Source: Procambarus clarkii
Taxonomy: Eukaryota; Arthropoda; Malacostraca; Decapoda; Cambaridae
Assembly (NCBI RefSeq): GCF_040958095.1
Contig: NC_091199.1
Location: 35,480,942 to 35,544,941 of the forward strand
Length of the DNA stretch: 64,000 nt
Direction of reading: 5' to 3'
Below, piece after piece: positions 34,584 through 44,861 of the stretch. Made by a program: the position numbers and the translations under genes. The notes under the pieces were generated by a model, which saw nothing but the letters and a program-made list of their open reading frames with translations, had not been told where the DNA came from and ran no database searches. Positions within the stretch are counted from its first letter, which is position 1. Every line of letters starts with the position of its first letter.

Positions 34584-35989
34584 ATTTGATTTAGGTTAAT
34601 AATAAAGTAACATTTACGTTAATTTAATAACTCTTACAACTGTCACTAGTAACGCGGAAATTAAACAAACACTCTACCCGTCGAGCATTCAATGAATATA
34701 TCCCATTAATCCCTGTACTTCCAGACCGCTGTTTTTCTCTTTATTAGTTTCTACTACTACTACTTTAGTAGTAGTAATTAGTTTTATTTATTAGTTAAAT
34801 TAACTGCAATCGTTAATTTACATTATCTACTACTATCACTCAAAGATGGTAAACTCTGATTTACAATGTCCCAAGTGCTAAGAGAACTGTAATCACTCGA
34901 GATTACCTTTAGAGCAATTAATTACTATCCTCAAGATCAATAGTTAAACAATTAAATACGCAACCTTTCACACAGCTCAGCAATTTACATTAAGGTATGA
35001 ATTCCGTCTGAGCCTTCCATACTCAGACCAATTCAGGTGATTAAGGACGCTAATCACCACATTTACGTTATTCTAAAATGACGTTACTCTTCCTACGAGT
35101 CAATCAAGTGCCGGTAATTCCGGACGTATAAATAACGACGTTACGTTAATGGAACAATGTAGCCTTCGTGTGAGTCGATCAAACATGGATCGAAGTTAAT
35201 TACTTTGACTTCCTGAAACACGTCAATTACCTGGCCCACTGACCGTTAATTACGACAGACAATACTCAAATTTCTTATCTGGCTCTTGGCTAGGCTACCC
35301 TGAGACTACCGTAGCTGTTTGCAGGAAAATAATTAACCCAAACGTATTCTACGTTACTCAAATTGTCAAAGAACAAATTCTCTTAAAGCAATGGGCGTTC
35401 CCTAGGTTACGTTACATTAATTGCCTCGCAATCACCTCATTGAATACTGGACATCGATGTCCTACCAGATAAACAGGAGAATATAAAACCCAAGTACTCG
35501 TCTTCAGCCGAGTTCACCCACGACAATGATAATCACACTAACAAATCACAGTGATTTACGTTACAATCCAGTTGCACTGACAATACTGCAGAACACTAGT
35601 AAATAACCCTCAGATCATGAACCCTCAAGAACACGGCCCCCACAATGACTTACTGAACTGCAATCATAAACGGTGATCGATCCACACTAGCAACAATCAC
35701 CATCAATGACAACCCTTTTGCAATAACACACGCGGCAATGTGCACTAAATCAAACTATATTAGTACACTGCCCAACACTTACTGTTGCAAATGACCCCAG
35801 TGCTCTAATTACCACCTAGAACACTGGCTCACACGTTGCAATCACCACAGTAAATAACACACAATAACACTTGGCTTCGTGACACTACGATCATATATAT
35901 AAATATATATATAATTACTGCTGACACATGTAGCCTACAGCTATCAAAAAGTTAATGGAACAATAAGAAGAACACAACTCCTTAAATCA
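34584..35989. other. Unassigned AT-rich sequence
   Basis: No ORF over 60 codons and no recognised element. A small TAC/GTA hairpin (CTACTACTACT...AGTAGTAG) lies near 34749-34778. Continuous with 24817-25268 once nested insertions are removed. Confidence 0.5.
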
Positions 35990-36009
35990 CTTGGGTGAGT
36001 GATTTATTA

Positions 36010-36782
36010 CGCGACGCTTGAACGCGTTTTGTAATAACTTATTACATTTTCAAAGACTTTAGCATACACACACAACTGTAGTAGGCCAACTATAAAATAA
36101 AAAAAACGGCCAACCTACTCATGAAAAACTCTCCAGACACAAAGCAGAATGCCTTGAAAGAGACCAACGTCGTCTATGCCTTCAAATGCCCATTTGGGGG
36201 TTGTAAGCCCCAAAGAACTCAGTATATAGGCAAGACAACAACGTCTCTTTCCAGGCGATTAACAATGCATAAGCAACAGGGCTCCATAAAGGAACACATA
36301 ATCTCCTCTCACAACCAGACCATCACCAGAAAAGTCTTAACAGACAACACAGAAATCATCGATAAGTACAGCGATAGCAGGTGGGTCGACATTGGCATGG
36401 CACTACACATCAAAAAGTCAACACCAGCAAATTAATGCACAACTATATTCTACCCACTTCAAGACTCCGAACTAATATAGAAGCATCAAGAGGAACTATG
36501 GGCCAATAGGCCCTCTGCAGTTACTTCCATTCTTATGCTCTCATATCCATCTAATACCCATTGTTTCGTGTTCTGTCTTCCATTTGTCACAAATTTGTTC
36601 ACCTCATTCAAAACTGTTGTACCATATAACCTCACCCAAGTGCGAGTACATGTAAGACGGATAAGCTGTTTAGTGTTAGAATAAGTAAAACTCTGTTTAG
36701 TGTTTTCAGGTTACAGTTGTGTGTGTAAACTAAAGTCATTGAAAATGTAATAAGTTATTACAAAACACGTTCAAGTGTCGCG
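36010..36782 (+). mobile_element. Penelope-like element 3' fragment flanked by inverted 71-bp repeats
   Basis: A GIY-YIG endonuclease reading frame (36121-36435) lies between 36010-36080 and its near-perfect reverse complement 36712-36782, which share the core TAATAACTTATTACATTTTC. Inverted or tandem terminal repeats are known for Penelope-like elements. The reverse transcriptase that should precede the endonuclease is missing. Confidence 0.75.
36121..36435 (+). pseudogene. GIY-YIG endonuclease domain of a Penelope-like element (partial)
   Basis: A 104-residue frame with NVVYAFKCPFGGC, then QYIGKTTTSLSRRLTMH and GSIKEHIISSHN. The spaced Y and YIG, the following Arg (SLSRRL) and the His-rich end match the GIY-YIG nuclease fused to the C-terminus of Penelope-like reverse transcriptases, which nicks target DNA. 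The short Cys motif CPFGGC between GIY and YIG fits the zinc-binding insert seen in some PLE lineages. The RT domain is absent, and only about 40 bp of non-coding sequence separates the left inverted repeat from the frame, so this is a 5'-truncated or internally deleted copy. The last 30 residues (VDIGMALHIKKSTPAN) keep the usual conserved tail. Confidence 0.75.
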
Positions 36783-36954
36783 TCAGACTAGAAATAAAAA
36801 TGAATTTTGGATAATTGATTTTTCAATTACCATCGACAGTAAAAAGAAACATAACAAAATATTGAGAACATTCATGTTAGAATTATTAATCTCACTTTTT
36901 CGGTCATATTTAACAACATATGTTTACAAGAAACACTGCTACCAAAATATACTA

Positions 36955-36995
36955 ATATATATGTATATATATGTATATATGTATATATATGTATG

Positions 36996-37085
<90 letters not shown>
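36955..37085. repeat. (TATATG)n/(TA)n microsatellite
   Basis: Mixed TATATG and TA units becoming pure TA after 37000. Confidence 0.95.
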
Positions 37086-37089
<4 letters not shown>

Positions 37090-37164
37090 GACATATTGCA
37101 ACACTCAACCTTGGCCAGGATGGACCTCCCAGCAACGCCTCCCTTCAGTACATGTTGTACCTCA

Positions 37165-38010
37165 CCACACGAGGGGGGGGGGGGAGGGTTTCAGGGGTGG
37201 GAGCTAGGAATGGTTAGATGGTTGTTCGTAGACCGAAAATGGGATAGTTGTTAGTTTATGAGGGTAGGGAATTGTGGGGTGGTTGTTAGTGGAACTAGGG
37301 TGGAGGTGGTTGAGGTAGTGTAGATAGCGGGTGGTGGTAGTTGGTGTAGAGAGAGCGGTGGAAGGTGGGGTGGTAGTTGGTGGAGAGTGGTGGATGGTGG
37401 GGTGGTAGTTGGTGGAGAGAGAGTGGTGGATGGTGGGGTGGTAGTTGGTGGAGAGTGGTGGATGGTGGGGTGGTAGTTGGTGGAGAGAGAGTGGTGGATA
37501 GTGGGGTGGTAGTTGGTGGAGAGAGAGTGGTGGATGGTGGGGTGGTAGTTGGTGGAGAGAGAGTGGTGGATGGTCGGGTGGTAGTTGGTGGAGAGAGAAT
37601 GGTGGATGGCGGGGGGGGGGGGGTAGTTAGTGGAGAGAGAATGGTGGATGGTGGGGTGCTAGTTGGTGGAGAGTGGAGGATGATGGGGGGGGGGGTAGTT
37701 AGTGGAGAGAGTGTGAGGGATGGTGGGGTGGTAGTTGGTGGAGAGAGAGTAGTGGATGGTGGGGTGGTAGTTGGTGAAAAGAGAGTGGGGGATGGTGGGG
37801 TAGTAGTTGGTGGAGAGAGAGTAGTGGATGGTGGGGTGGTAGTTGGTGGAGAGAGTGGTGGATTGTGGGGGGTAGATGGTGGAGAGAGAGTGGTGGATGG
37901 TGGTGGGGTTAGTTGGTAGAGAAAGAGTGGTGAATGGTGGTGGGGGAGTAGTTGGTGGAGAGAGTGGAGGATGGTGGGGAGGGGGGGTTGGTAGTTGGTG
38001 GAGAAAAAGT
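37165..38010. repeat. 36-bp minisatellite, block 1
   Basis: Units of the type GTGGTAGTTGGTGG-AGAGAGAGTGGTGGATGGTGGG with a 36-bp period from about 37360. The 12-residue translation VVDGGVVVGGER repeats in frame. Poly-G runs interrupt it at 37170, 37610 and 37685. The strand is purine/GT-rich with almost no C. Confidence 0.92.
38001..38010. repeat. Target-site duplication GAGAAAAAGT, left copy
   Basis: A variant unit sequence repeated at 40722-40731 on the far side of the inserted retroposon. Both lie in the 36-bp minisatellite, but this A-rich variant is unusual there, so the match is informative. Confidence 0.75.
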
Positions 38011-38253
38011 TGTTAATTTTTTTTTATTTTTACATGCAAGCATGCCAGGGAAATACAATAAATACAATAAAACAAGTGAAATATAACAAAACAAAACAAG
38101 AAACCGCCGGCCAGAAGGACCAACAGCCCAGTACAACAATTATCAAAACATGAGAAGGCAACAACGTATACATGAAACACACACCTCAAGACACAAAACA
38201 AAAAACAAGTACAAACAGGCAAACAATGCAAGCAAAACAATAAAACATAGTTA

Positions 38254-38507
38254 GGTTATCTTGAGGTTATCTTGAGATGATTTCGGGGCTTTTTAGTGTC
38301 CCCGCGGCCTGGTCCTCGACAAGGCCTCCACCCCCCGGAAGTAGCCCGTGACAGCTGACTAACACCCAGGTACCTATTTTACTGCTAGGTAACAGGGGCA
38401 TAGGGTGAAAGAAACTCTGCCCATTATTTCTCGCCGGCGCCTGGGATCGAACCCAGAACCACAGGATCACAAGTCCAGCGTGCTGTCCGCTCGGCAGACC
38501 GGCTCCC
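38254..38507 (-). mobile_element. SINE B copy 3
   Basis: A near full-length minus-strand copy inserted in the 3' UTR of the ORF1-only retroposon. Intact B box GGTTCGATCCC, the shared body and the LINE B-type tail with TCTCAAGATAACCTCAAGAT. Confidence 0.92.
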
Positions 38508-38825
38508 AGTAACATTACAAAACATTATAACATTTTAGAACAAAAACAAAATCACCGGCCTGAAGGACCAACAAAGTACATCAGCATGAACAACATGAAA
38601 TACAACAAAAAAGCACAGCAGACAACAAAAAAGCACAACACGTAAAGCATAAATAGGACACACAGTGGAAAATAATAACACAAAAACAAACACATGAATA
38701 AAAACACTCACACTAAACCACCTGCCTCGTCCCAAACAAAGGGAGAGGCACGGGCATAAACTACAAGAGGGCAATCAAACAGCCAGAAGGGCATACAGTA
38801 CAAAAGGAAGCACAGAAACAGGAAA

Positions 38826-40572
38826 TCAGCGGACATACTTGCCCGGAAACATGTCCCGAGGGAACCGTATATTAAACGCTTCCCAAAGCAACCACATCCT
38901 GGAGCCTGGACCATCCACCGGGGACGCCATTTCATCCGGCACCTGGGCAACAAACACCTGTAAACATGGGACCCAGACGGTATCACACCTGAGGTGAGTG
39001 ATCGCCACACGCACCCACACCATGGGACTCGCCCCATCATGAAAGTCCCTCGGATCCTCTAATCTCTGCAATTCTCTGCAAATTATCTCTGCAATCCGCG
39101 ACCAATGACCCGGCGGCATCACGGACGCCAGCAACACGTCCTCCAGACCCCCAGTGCACACCCCAATAGGAGGGACCCGGACAGAGGGTACCACTATAGG
39201 GTCACCAACTTCCACAGACCCACTACCGGACGACCGCCAGGAACCCAATCGGCACGCATCCTTCCTTAAGGTCATCACCAGGCCACGCCCATCACCAGTA
39301 TCCCCACCATCCATGGCAACGGAAGCCACCACACCCCACCGCGTAGAGGCTCCCGGCGGAGAAGGAACAGAAAGCACACGCGCGACACGGTCACCATCAC
39401 CAGCAGGCACATATACCTCCACCTCCACTAACCATGGAGCCATCGACGCATCCGGATCCACACCGTCGACACCCATAGACCCACAGTCATTGAATTCCCC
39501 AACATCGGCCCAGGCAGACGACGAATGCCTGGAACGTTTGGGCACCGGCCGGAGATCATCAGAGCCGGAAGCGGACTCAGAAACACGGCCACCACCAGCC
39601 GGACAAACAGACGCTCGACGCAGAACGGCAGCAGCCTCTACTACAGGGGGAACCAGGCCACACACAGCAGGAGGCCGGCAGCCACCCCAGCACCCAGCAC
39701 AGCCGGGACCCGAGGGGAGGATGCAGGGCCAGGCGCAGCAGCCGAAGACGAGTAAGAAGATGACGACGCCTCACAGGGAGCACCAGGAAGACCCACGGGA
39801 GCAGCAGGGACAGTGACAGGAGCAGGAGAAACATCCGACGGCACCGCAACATCCGGAGGAGGGCCTGCGACAACTGGAGGAATGTCGGGCGACGCTGGGG
39901 GAGCCTCATCAGCTAATGGAACGTTCACCTCCTCACCCCCGGAGTCCTCCTCCAGAGGGAGCGGCAGGAAATCCTCTTCACGGAACAAATTTACGGGAGC
40001 AACCGGATCAGCAGTGCACCCGGCAGCCTGATGCCCCAACATGCCACACCGGAAACAAGTGCAGGTTTGTCGGGCATAAAACACCCACACGTAGTACCCT
40101 AAAAGCCAGACAGAGGATGGAATGTCCAACCTCAGTCGCATCCCGAGGGTACGAATGTTGGTCTTCACACCCGAATATTTCCCAGAAGACAGCGAGTTCA
40201 CCCGCACACTGACGACGGGGCCATACCTCTGGAAGAATTGCCGGAGGAGGGTCTCAGGAAACTCCATGGGGGCGCCATGGACACTCTTATATGTCACCGC
40301 ACCACTTTGGTCCGAAATGGCCACAGACCTGTTGTCGTCCTGCAGCTGCAAAGTACGCCCCTCGTACCGTCGGAGAAAGTCATGGTACACTGCCTCACCC
40401 ACAAAGTTGATGACCACACTGCGAGCAGTGACCAGCTCGACACTGTAGACGTCCATGACCGGGACCTTGAGCATGTCACTCAAGACCAAATCCACGAGAG
40501 GGTAACCCGCACGGCCAGTAAACTCCAAACCTAGGAGTTTACCCTCACGACAGGGGGAAGATGGCCGCCCAT
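38826..40572 (-). pseudogene. ORF1-like CCHC protein gene, copy 2 (frameshifted)
   Basis: ATG 40572-40570 gives MGGHLPPVVRVNS, then one shift leads to GLEFTGRAGYPLVDLVLSDM. The main frame to 39641 holds an RNA-recognition-like region (SVHGAPMEFPETLLRQFFQR, YGPVVSVRVNSLSSGKYSG), the knuckle CFRCGMLGHQAAGC, an acidic motif FREEDFLPLPLEED and a Pro/Ala-rich linker. A second shift near 39650 enters the C-terminal frame, with PVPKRSRHSSSAWADV, VEVYVPAGDG, a Trp-rich segment (SPMVWVRVAITHLRC, SRMWLLWEAFNIRFPRDMFP) and the stop near 38826. The full product would be roughly 580 residues. Copies 1 and 2 differ at most positions yet keep domain order, so they come from separate, diverged source genes. 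It may be a LINE ORF1 moved without ORF2 or a retroposed ZCCHC3-like gene. Confidence 0.7.
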
Positions 40573-40721
40573 CGCAAAAGCGACACGTCCACACCACCAG
40601 GAACAGCAGGGAGGGTAGAGACACCCACACCCCCTTCCGGCAAAAACGGCAACCACCCCAAACTACCGGAGAGGACAGGCGACACGTCCTCACTCCACGA
40701 CAGCTCAGGTTGGACTCAGTA

Positions 40722-40731
40722 GAGAAAAAGT
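40722..40731. repeat. Target-site duplication GAGAAAAAGT, right copy
   Basis: Matches 38001-38010 exactly, at the 5' end of the minus-strand retroposon. Confidence 0.75.
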
Positions 40732-41470
40732 GGTTGATGGTGGGGTGGTTGTTGGTGGAGAGTGGTGGATGGTGAGGTGGTAGTTGGTGGAGAGAGAGTG
40801 GAGAATGGTGGGGTGGTAGTTGTTGTAGAGAGAGTGGTGGATGGTGGGGTAGTAGTTGGTTTAAAGAGAGTAGTGGATGGGGGTGGGGTAGTTGATGGAG
40901 AGAGTGTGGTGGATGGTAGGGGGAGGGTAGTTAGTTGAGAGAGTGTGTGGTATGTTGGGGGAGGGTTGTTGGAGGAGAGAGAGTGGTGATGGTGGGGTGG
41001 TAGTTAACGGAGAGAGAATGGTGGATGTTGGGGGGTAATTGGTGGAGAGAGAGTGGTGGATGGTGGGGTAGTACTTGGTGGAGAGAGAGAGAATGGTGGA
41101 TGGTAGCTGAAGGAAAGAGTGGTGGATTGGGAAGGTAGTTGGTGGAGAGAGAGTGGTGGATGGGGTGGTGGTAGTTAGTGGAGAGAGAGTGGTGGATTGT
41201 GGAGGGTAGTTAGTAAAGAGAGAGATTGGTTGTTGGTTGGGTGTGGTAGTTGGTGGAGAAAGAGTGATGGATTGCAAGGGGGTAGTTGGTGGTGAGTAAT
41301 CGACTGTGGGTGGTAGTTGGTGGATGGTGAGGTGGAAGTTGGTGGAGAGAGAGTAGTGGATGGTGGGGTAGTAGTTTGTGGAGAAAGAATGGTGGATGGT
41401 GGGGTGGAAGTTGGCGGAGAGAGGGGGGGGGGGTGTTGGGGGTAGTTGGTGGAGAGTATTATAGTTTGTG
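40732..41470. repeat. 36-bp minisatellite, block 2
   Basis: A continuation of block 1 beyond the inserted retroposon: GGTGGAGAGAGAGTGGTGGATGG units, more diverged toward 41470, where it abuts an LTR fragment. Confidence 0.9.
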
Positions 41471-41483
41471 TGTTGGTGGTGTT

Positions 41484-42057
41484 GTCGTCGTTGACCCTTC
41501 TCTACGGACAACCCATCCCACAACTCGGTAGAGTGCTTATACCTCTCTAGAAGATCACACTAGGCGCTTCTGGCTCTTGGAGAGGGGCTCATCGTCACAC
41601 GTTTAGGGGATGCGGCTCCAACACTCAGCCTCGTTGTCACGTGCACACACCCACACGAGCCGCTGTGACTCCCCACTCTCTCCTTAGGTGATCTGATCTC
41701 CTCAATCCCCTTTTGACTTATTAGTATTACCTTTTACCCTGTCCACAACAGTGGTTCTTGGTTCTTTCTCTCTCTCTCTCTTCTTCTGTACTATTTCATG
41801 GGAAGCCTCACTAGGACAAGGGCAAACACCAGCAAAATGGAATGCATTTACTGGACAAAGCACATACACAATACATACACACATATAATAATAATGAATC
41901 CTATACTCTATACTATTACAATCAGGTTGCACTCCAACACCATCAGAACTCTATCACCAGCTTATCAAGTGGTATCCTATCTCCTGGTTCACCACCTGAT
42001 ACTATCAACCTCCTCAAGTTGATCAAGTCTACATACACTGTTGCACCATCAGCAAGA

Positions 42058-42058
<1 letters not shown>
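41484..42058 (-). repeat. Ty3-type LTR 3' portion, inverted fragment
   Basis: The reverse complement of the last 570 bp of the LTR (equivalent to about 26700-27272), including CGGCTCGTGTGGGTGTGTG and TGATACTATCAAC-type blocks with scattered changes. It ends exactly where the LTR has its short TATATATATA tract, here replaced by a 90-bp TA microsatellite. Confidence 0.82.

Positions 42059-42147
<89 letters not shown>
42059..42147. repeat. (TA)n microsatellite, left border of the 277-bp array
   Basis: About 44 TA units between the inverted LTR fragment and the first partial 277-bp repeat. Confidence 0.97.
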
Positions 42148-42150
<3 letters not shown>

Positions 42151-44825
42151 CCTATACTTGCATAAACCACAAGTGAAGATAAACAATCTTTGGACAACAC
42201 CCACCAGTGGGACTCGAACCCAGAAAGCACAACTACCTTCCAGTAGCTGGCATAACTAGTATGCTTTAACCCACTACGCCATCAGACCTTACAAAAGAAG
42301 TAGATAGTTCGAGATATATATATCTCAAACATCTCTACCTCCCGAAGGCACCAGATGAGTGAGGGGTCAGTCTGCAATTTTCGTCAAGCCACTGTCAATG
42401 TGAGAGAACTCGTGTCCAGCTTATAAGCCTATACTTGCATAAACCACAAGTGAAGATAAACAATCTTTGGACAACACCCACCAGTGGGACTCGAACCCAG
42501 AAAGCACAACTACCTTCCAGTAGCTGGCATAACTAGTATGCTTTAACCCACTACGCCATCAGACCTTACAAAAGAAGTAGATAGTTCGAGATATATATAT
42601 CTCAAACATCTCTACCTCCCGAAGGCACCAGATGAGTGAGGGGTCAGTCTGCAATTTTCGTCAAGCCACTGTCAATGTGAGAGAACTCGTGTCCAGCTTA
42701 TAAGCCTATACTTGCATAAACCACAAGTGAAGATAAACAATCTTTGGACAACACCCACCAGTGGGACTCGAACCCAGAAAGCACAACTACCTTCCAGTAG
42801 CTGGCATAACTAGTATGCTTTAACCCACTACGCCATCAGACCTTACAAAAGAAGTAGATAGTTCGAGATATATATATCTCAAACATCTCTACCTCCCGAA
42901 GGCACCAGATGAGTGAGGGGTCAGTCTGCAATTTTCGTCAAGCCACTGTCAATGTGAGAGAACTCGTGTCCAGCTTATAAGCCTATACTTGCATAAACCA
43001 CAAGTGAAGATAAACAATCTTTGGACAACACCCACCAGTGGGACTCGAACCCAGAAAGCACAACTACCTTCCAGTAGCTGGCATAACTAGTATGCTTTAA
43101 CCCACTACGCCATCAGACCTTACAAAAGAAGTAGATAGTTCGAGATATATATATCTCAAACATCTCTACCTCCCGAAGGCACCAGATGAGTGAGGGGTCA
43201 GTCTGCAATTTTCGTCAAGCCACTGTCAATGTGAGAGAACTCGTGTCCAGCTTATAAGCCTATACTTGCATAAACCACAAGTGAAGATAAACAATCTTTG
43301 GACAACACCCACCAGTGGGACTCGAACCCAGAAAGCACAACTACCTTCCAGTAGCTGGCATAACTAGTATGCTTTAACCCACTACGCCATCAGACCTTAC
43401 AAAAGAAGTAGATAGTTCGAGATATATATATCTCAAACATCTCTACCTCCCGAAGGCACCAGATGAGTGAGGGGTCAGTCTGCAATTTTCGTCAAGCCAC
43501 TGTCAATGTGAGAGAACTCGTGTCCAGCTTATAAGCCTATACTTGCATAAACCACAAGTGAAGATAAACAATCTTTGGACAACACCCACCAGTGGGACTC
43601 GAACCCAGAAAGCACAACTACCTTCCAGTAGCTGGCATAACTAGTATGCTTTAACCCACTACGCCATCAGACCTTACAAAAGAAGTAGATAGTTCGAGAT
43701 ATATATATCTCAAACATCTCTACCTCCCGAAGGCACCAGATGAGTGAGGGGTCAGTCTGCAATTTTCGTCAAGCCACTGTCAATGTGAGAGAACTCGTGT
43801 CCAGCTTATAAGCCTATACTTGCATAAACCACAAGTGAAGATAAACAATCTTTGGACAACACCCACCAGTGGGACTCGAACCCAGAAAGCACAACTACCT
43901 TCCAGTAGCTGGCATAACTAGTATGCTTTAACCCACTACGCCATCAGACCTTACAAAAGAAGTGGATAGTTCGAGATATATATATCTCAAACATCTCTAC
44001 CTCCCGAAGGCACCAGATGAGTGAGGGGTCAGTCTGCAATTTTCGTCAAGCCACTGTCAATGTGAGAGAACTCGTGTCCAGCTTATAAGCCTATACTTGC
44101 ATAAACCACAAGTGAAGATAAACAATCTTTGGACAACACCCACCAGTGGGACTCGAACCCAGAAAGCACAACTACCTTCCAGTAGCTGGCATAACTAGTA
44201 TGCTTTAACCCACTACGCCATCAGACCTTACAAAAGAAGTAGATAGTTCGAGATATATATATCTCAAACATCTCTACCTCCCGAAGGCACCAGATGAGTG
44301 AGGGGTCAGTCTGCAATTTTCGTCAAGCCACTGTCAATGTGAGAGAACTCGTGTCCAGCTTATAAGCCTATACTTGCATAAACCACAAGTGAAGATAAAC
44401 AATCTTTGGACAACACCCACCAGTGGGACTCGAACCCAGAAAGCACAACTACCTTCCAGTAGCTGGCATAACTAGTATGCTTTAACCCACTACGCCATCA
44501 GACCTTACAAAAGAAGTAGATAGTTCGAGATATATATATCTCAAACATCTCTACCTCCCGAAGGCACCAGATGAGTGAGGGGTCAGTCTGCAATTTTCGT
44601 CAAGCCACTGTCAATGTGAGAGAACTCGTGTCCAGCTTATAAGCCTATACTTGCATAAACCACAAGTGAAGATAAACAATCTTTGGACAACACCCACCAG
44701 TGGGACTCGAACCCAGAAAGCACAACTACCTTCCAGTAGCTGGCATAACTAGTATGCTTTAACCCACTACGCCATCAGACCTTACAAAAGAAGTAGATAG
44801 TTCGAGATATATATATCTCAAACAT
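42148..44825 (-). repeat. 277-bp tRNA-headed tandem array (about 9.7 copies)
   Basis: Exact 277-bp period: TTATAAGCCTATAC starts at 42421, 42698, 42975, 43252, 43529, 43806, 44083, 44360 and 44637, with partial units at both ends. Copies look identical except for a G/A change near 43963. On the minus strand each unit carries TGGCGTAGTGGGTTAAAGC (A box-like) and CTGGGTTCGAGTCCCAC (B box with T stem). These are preceded by the palindrome GAGATATATATATCTC flanked by GTT/AAC. It is a tRNA-derived repeat expanded in tandem. Confidence 0.95.
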
Positions 44826-44858
44826 CTCTCACATTGACAGTGGCTTGACGAAAATTGC
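44826..44858. repeat. 33-bp inverted fragment closing the 277-bp array
   Basis: CTCTCACATTGACAG through CGAAAATTGC is an exact reverse complement of unit positions such as 44590-44622. The array thus ends with a small fold-back before the retroelement begins. Confidence 0.88.
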
Positions 44859-44861
44859 AAA

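Larger units (their letters stand above)
38011..40721 (-). mobile_element. ORF1-only poly(A) retroposon, copy 2 (minus), inserted in the minisatellite
   Basis: On the minus strand: a short 5' UTR from 40721, the CCHC gene (40572-38826), a T-rich 3' UTR carrying SINE B copy 3, and a terminal ATGTAAAAATAAAAAAAAAA at 38035-38016. A 10-bp target duplication flanks the unit and the same 36-bp minisatellite lies on both sides. No reverse transcriptase or endonuclease is present. Without the SINE it is about 2.45 kb. Confidence 0.82.

Noticed and set aside
37377-37919. Gly/Val/Trp-rich 180-codon frame
   Set aside because: A by-product of the 36-bp minisatellite, which keeps frame because 36 is a multiple of 3.
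39154-39816. 220-codon plus-strand frame opposite the ORF1-like copy 2
   Set aside because: No family motif; the minus strand holds the CCHC protein and its C-terminal frame.
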